Shown: in pieces, positions 7,767 to 8,381 of the stretch
Layout of the letters: each line of letters begins with the position of its first letter
How positions within the stretch are numbered: position 1 is the first letter of the stretch
From: Syntrophorhabdaceae bacterium
Lineage (GTDB): Bacteria; Desulfobacterota; Syntrophorhabdia; Syntrophorhabdales; Syntrophorhabdaceae
Length of the DNA: 8,381 nt
NCBI GenBank assembly: GCA_026416315.1
Contig: JAOAFK010000099.1
Location: 1 to 8,381, forward strand
Direction: 5' to 3'
Position numbers and translations under genes: made by a program
Notes under the pieces: model-generated
The model's input: the letters and a program-made list of their open reading frames with translations, nothing else
Database searches by the model: none
What the model was told of the DNA's origin: nothing

Positions 7767-7976
7767 TTAATATAGACCTTTATCCATTGACCTTTTAATC
7801 TTCTTTAGTGCCCTCTTTTTAGCAGCGAGAATTTTCTTTTTTCTCTTTACACTCGGCTTTTCATAATGTTCTCTTTTTTTGATCTCAGAGAGAATCCCTG
7901 TTTTCTCACACTGCTTTTTAAATCTTCTAAGGGCGCTTTCGAAGGACTCTCCTTCTCTTACGATAACTGCCGGCAT
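7767..7976 (-). CDS. rpsU: 30S ribosomal protein S21
   Basis: S21 sits on the 30S platform near the anti-Shine-Dalgarno end of 16S rRNA and helps translation start. The 69-residue protein has the family features: MPAVIVREGESFESALRRFK (1-20), CEKTGILSEIKKREHYEKPS (23-42) and a basic tail rich in Lys and Arg. E. coli S21 has 71 residues. Two ATGs occur, at 7980 and 7976; the second is in frame with S21, while the first opens a different frame. The tandem purine-rich GGAGGGAGGG is eight bases from the correct ATG. As first gene of the operon it sets the level of the downstream genes. Nothing about it is odd. Confidence 0.98.
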   Translation of the reverse strand: MPAVIVREGESFESALRRFKKQCEKTGILSEIKKREHYEKPSVKRKKKILAAKKRALKKIKRSMDKGLY

Positions 7977-7984
7977 TCATTTTT

Positions 7985-7994
7985 CCCTCCCTCC
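7985..7994 (-). promoter_or_regulatory. Tandem Shine-Dalgarno site of rpsU
   Basis: GGAGGGAGGG on the minus strand offers two overlapping strong ribosome sites, eight bases from the rpsU ATG at 7976 and four from an out-of-frame ATG at 7980. The spacing favours 7976. It is by far the strongest ribosome site in the operon; the next two genes have weak ones. Confidence 0.8.
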
Positions 7995-8044
7995 ATATTG
8001 TAAATTTTTAATTTTATATCTATAATTTTTTTCATTGACCTTCT

Positions 8045-8074
8045 ATTAAAACCTAAACTAAAGGTTAAAGTCAA
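8045..8074 (-). promoter_or_regulatory. Proximal rpsU promoter candidate
   Basis: On the minus strand TTGACT (8069-8074), 18-base spacer, TTTAAT (8045-8050), each one base from consensus. It would start near 8038 and give a leader of about 60 bases. The spacer holds the inverted repeat AACCT (8050-8054) and AGGTT (8062-8066). It could be a real second promoter or a chance match in AT-rich DNA. Confidence 0.45.
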
Positions 8075-8165
8075 CAAATTTCCCGATAGTTTTAACATAT
8101 CTTTTTAAATTTTTTTCAAATATAAAATACAAAACAAAACACCTTTTCTGTATACACCTTGCATG

Positions 8166-8193
8166 ATTTTAACCTATAATTTTTCCATGTCAA
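8166..8193 (-). promoter_or_regulatory. Distal rpsU operon promoter candidate
   Basis: On the minus strand a consensus TTGACA (8188-8193), 16-base spacer and TAAAAT (8166-8171, five of six match TATAAT). It would start near 8159, giving a leader of about 180 bases before rpsU. An AT-rich palindrome directly upstream could act as an UP element. This is the best promoter match in the right part of the window. Confidence 0.6.
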
Positions 8194-8199
8194 CAAAAA

Positions 8200-8215
8200 A
8201 TTAAAAATTTTTAAT
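8200..8215. promoter_or_regulatory. AT palindrome in the UP-element position
   Basis: ATTAAAAATTTTTAAT is a perfect 16-base palindrome of A and T tracts, seven bases upstream of the distal -35 box. A and T tracts at this place bind the alpha subunit C-terminal domains of RNA polymerase and raise strong promoters such as those of rRNA. It also lies on the upstream side of the divergent gene, so a DNA-bending or nucleoid protein site is another reading. Confidence 0.4.
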
Positions 8216-8259
8216 CTGAAGCAGTTGAATAATGAAACATAGGGTATTACATTATTAAT

Positions 8260-8381
8260 ATGACAGAGAAAGAAAAACATTTAATAGATAAATATGCAAA
8301 ACAGGCATTTCATGGGACATTATTCAGACAGCATTACCCTGTTTGTAAATGTGGTAAGGTCTTTGACGAAAAAGAATTATA
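8260..8381 (+). CDS. Unrecognised protein, first 40 codons (runs off the right edge)
   Basis: An open frame starting at ATG 8260 stays open to the window edge; an in-frame TGA at 8233 shows that no other ATG lies upstream. The visible peptide starts MTEKEKHLIDKYAKQAFHG and continues with HYPVCKCGKVFDEKEL. The two cysteines (29 and 31) in a CKCGK context suggest half of a metal-binding knuckle, with partner ligands possibly beyond the edge. I do not recognise the family. There is no good ribosome site: the only purine run, AGGG, is 15 bases upstream. It is the only gene here on the plus strand. Amino acid use looks natural, but 40 codons are few, so a chance frame remains possible. Confidence 0.5.
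   Translation, partial: MTEKEKHLIDKYAKQAFHGTLFRQHYPVCKCGKVFDEKEL

Larger units (their letters stand above)
7977..8259. other. Non-coding region between rpsU and the divergent gene
   Basis: This 283-base stretch is very AT-rich and holds no reading frame I can support. It contains the rpsU ribosome site, two leftward promoter candidates with a shared GTTGAC core (-35 boxes at 8188-8193 and 8069-8074), and an AT palindrome at 8200-8215. Towards the divergent gene, signals are weak: TTGAAT (8225-8230) and TACATT (8248-8253) are 17 bases apart but match poorly. I see no clear riboswitch, terminator or RNA gene; a structured S21 leader cannot be excluded by eye. Confidence 0.6.

Noticed and set aside
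8165..8180. TATAAT at 8175-8180 as a plus-strand promoter of the divergent gene
   Set aside because: No acceptable -35 box lies 16-18 bases upstream and no extended -10 is present, so the match is probably chance in AT-rich DNA.
1..8381. CRISPR array, mobile element, prophage or defence system
   Set aside because: No regularly spaced repeats, transposase, integrase, toxin-antitoxin pair or terminal repeats are visible; all complete genes are housekeeping or core metabolism.

Overview
The window is an AT-rich bacterial chromosome segment with eight recognisable genes. Seven read leftwards (minus strand); one partial gene at the far right reads rightwards. Gene order, proteins with clear bacterial families and the presence of ribosomal protein S21 fit a low-GC Gram-negative anaerobe or facultative anaerobe. 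A Desulfobacterota-type (former Deltaproteobacteria), Deferribacterota-type or similar lineage is my best guess, but the sequence alone does not fix it.

Right to centre (7976 down to 1753) is a 'macromolecular synthesis' operon: rpsU (ribosomal protein S21), a GatB/YqeY-family gene, mutS2, dnaG (primase) and rpoD (primary sigma factor). Gaps are 1, 18, -4 (ATGA overlap) and 17 bases, so these genes are almost certainly co-transcribed. They tie translation start, replication priming and housekeeping transcription into one unit. mutS2 in the middle is the notable addition to the classical rpsU-dnaG-rpoD order. Two sigma70-like promoter candidates lie upstream of rpsU, the distal one with a consensus -35 and an AT-rich palindrome in the UP-element position.

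Left (1660 down to 1) is a separate metabolic unit: an acyl-CoA dehydrogenase, then the start of the electron transfer flavoprotein beta subunit, which runs off the left edge; etfA would be expected next. It has its own good sigma70 promoter (TTGACA-17-TATTGT) in the 92-base gap after rpoD, with a 10-bp perfect palindrome overlapping the -10, so it is probably regulated separately. The dehydrogenase would pass electrons from acyl-CoA oxidation to the ETF.

The right end (7977-8259) is the non-coding region upstream of rpsU, divergent from a 40-codon fragment of an unrecognised protein with a CxC motif. I see no tRNA, rRNA, CRISPR array, insertion sequence or other mobile element, and no convincing undescribed system. 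The points of interest are details within known families: an altered Smr motif in MutS2, a missing region 1.1 in RpoD, an acyl-CoA dehydrogenase whose catalytic base is not at either usual position, and the regulatory architecture.
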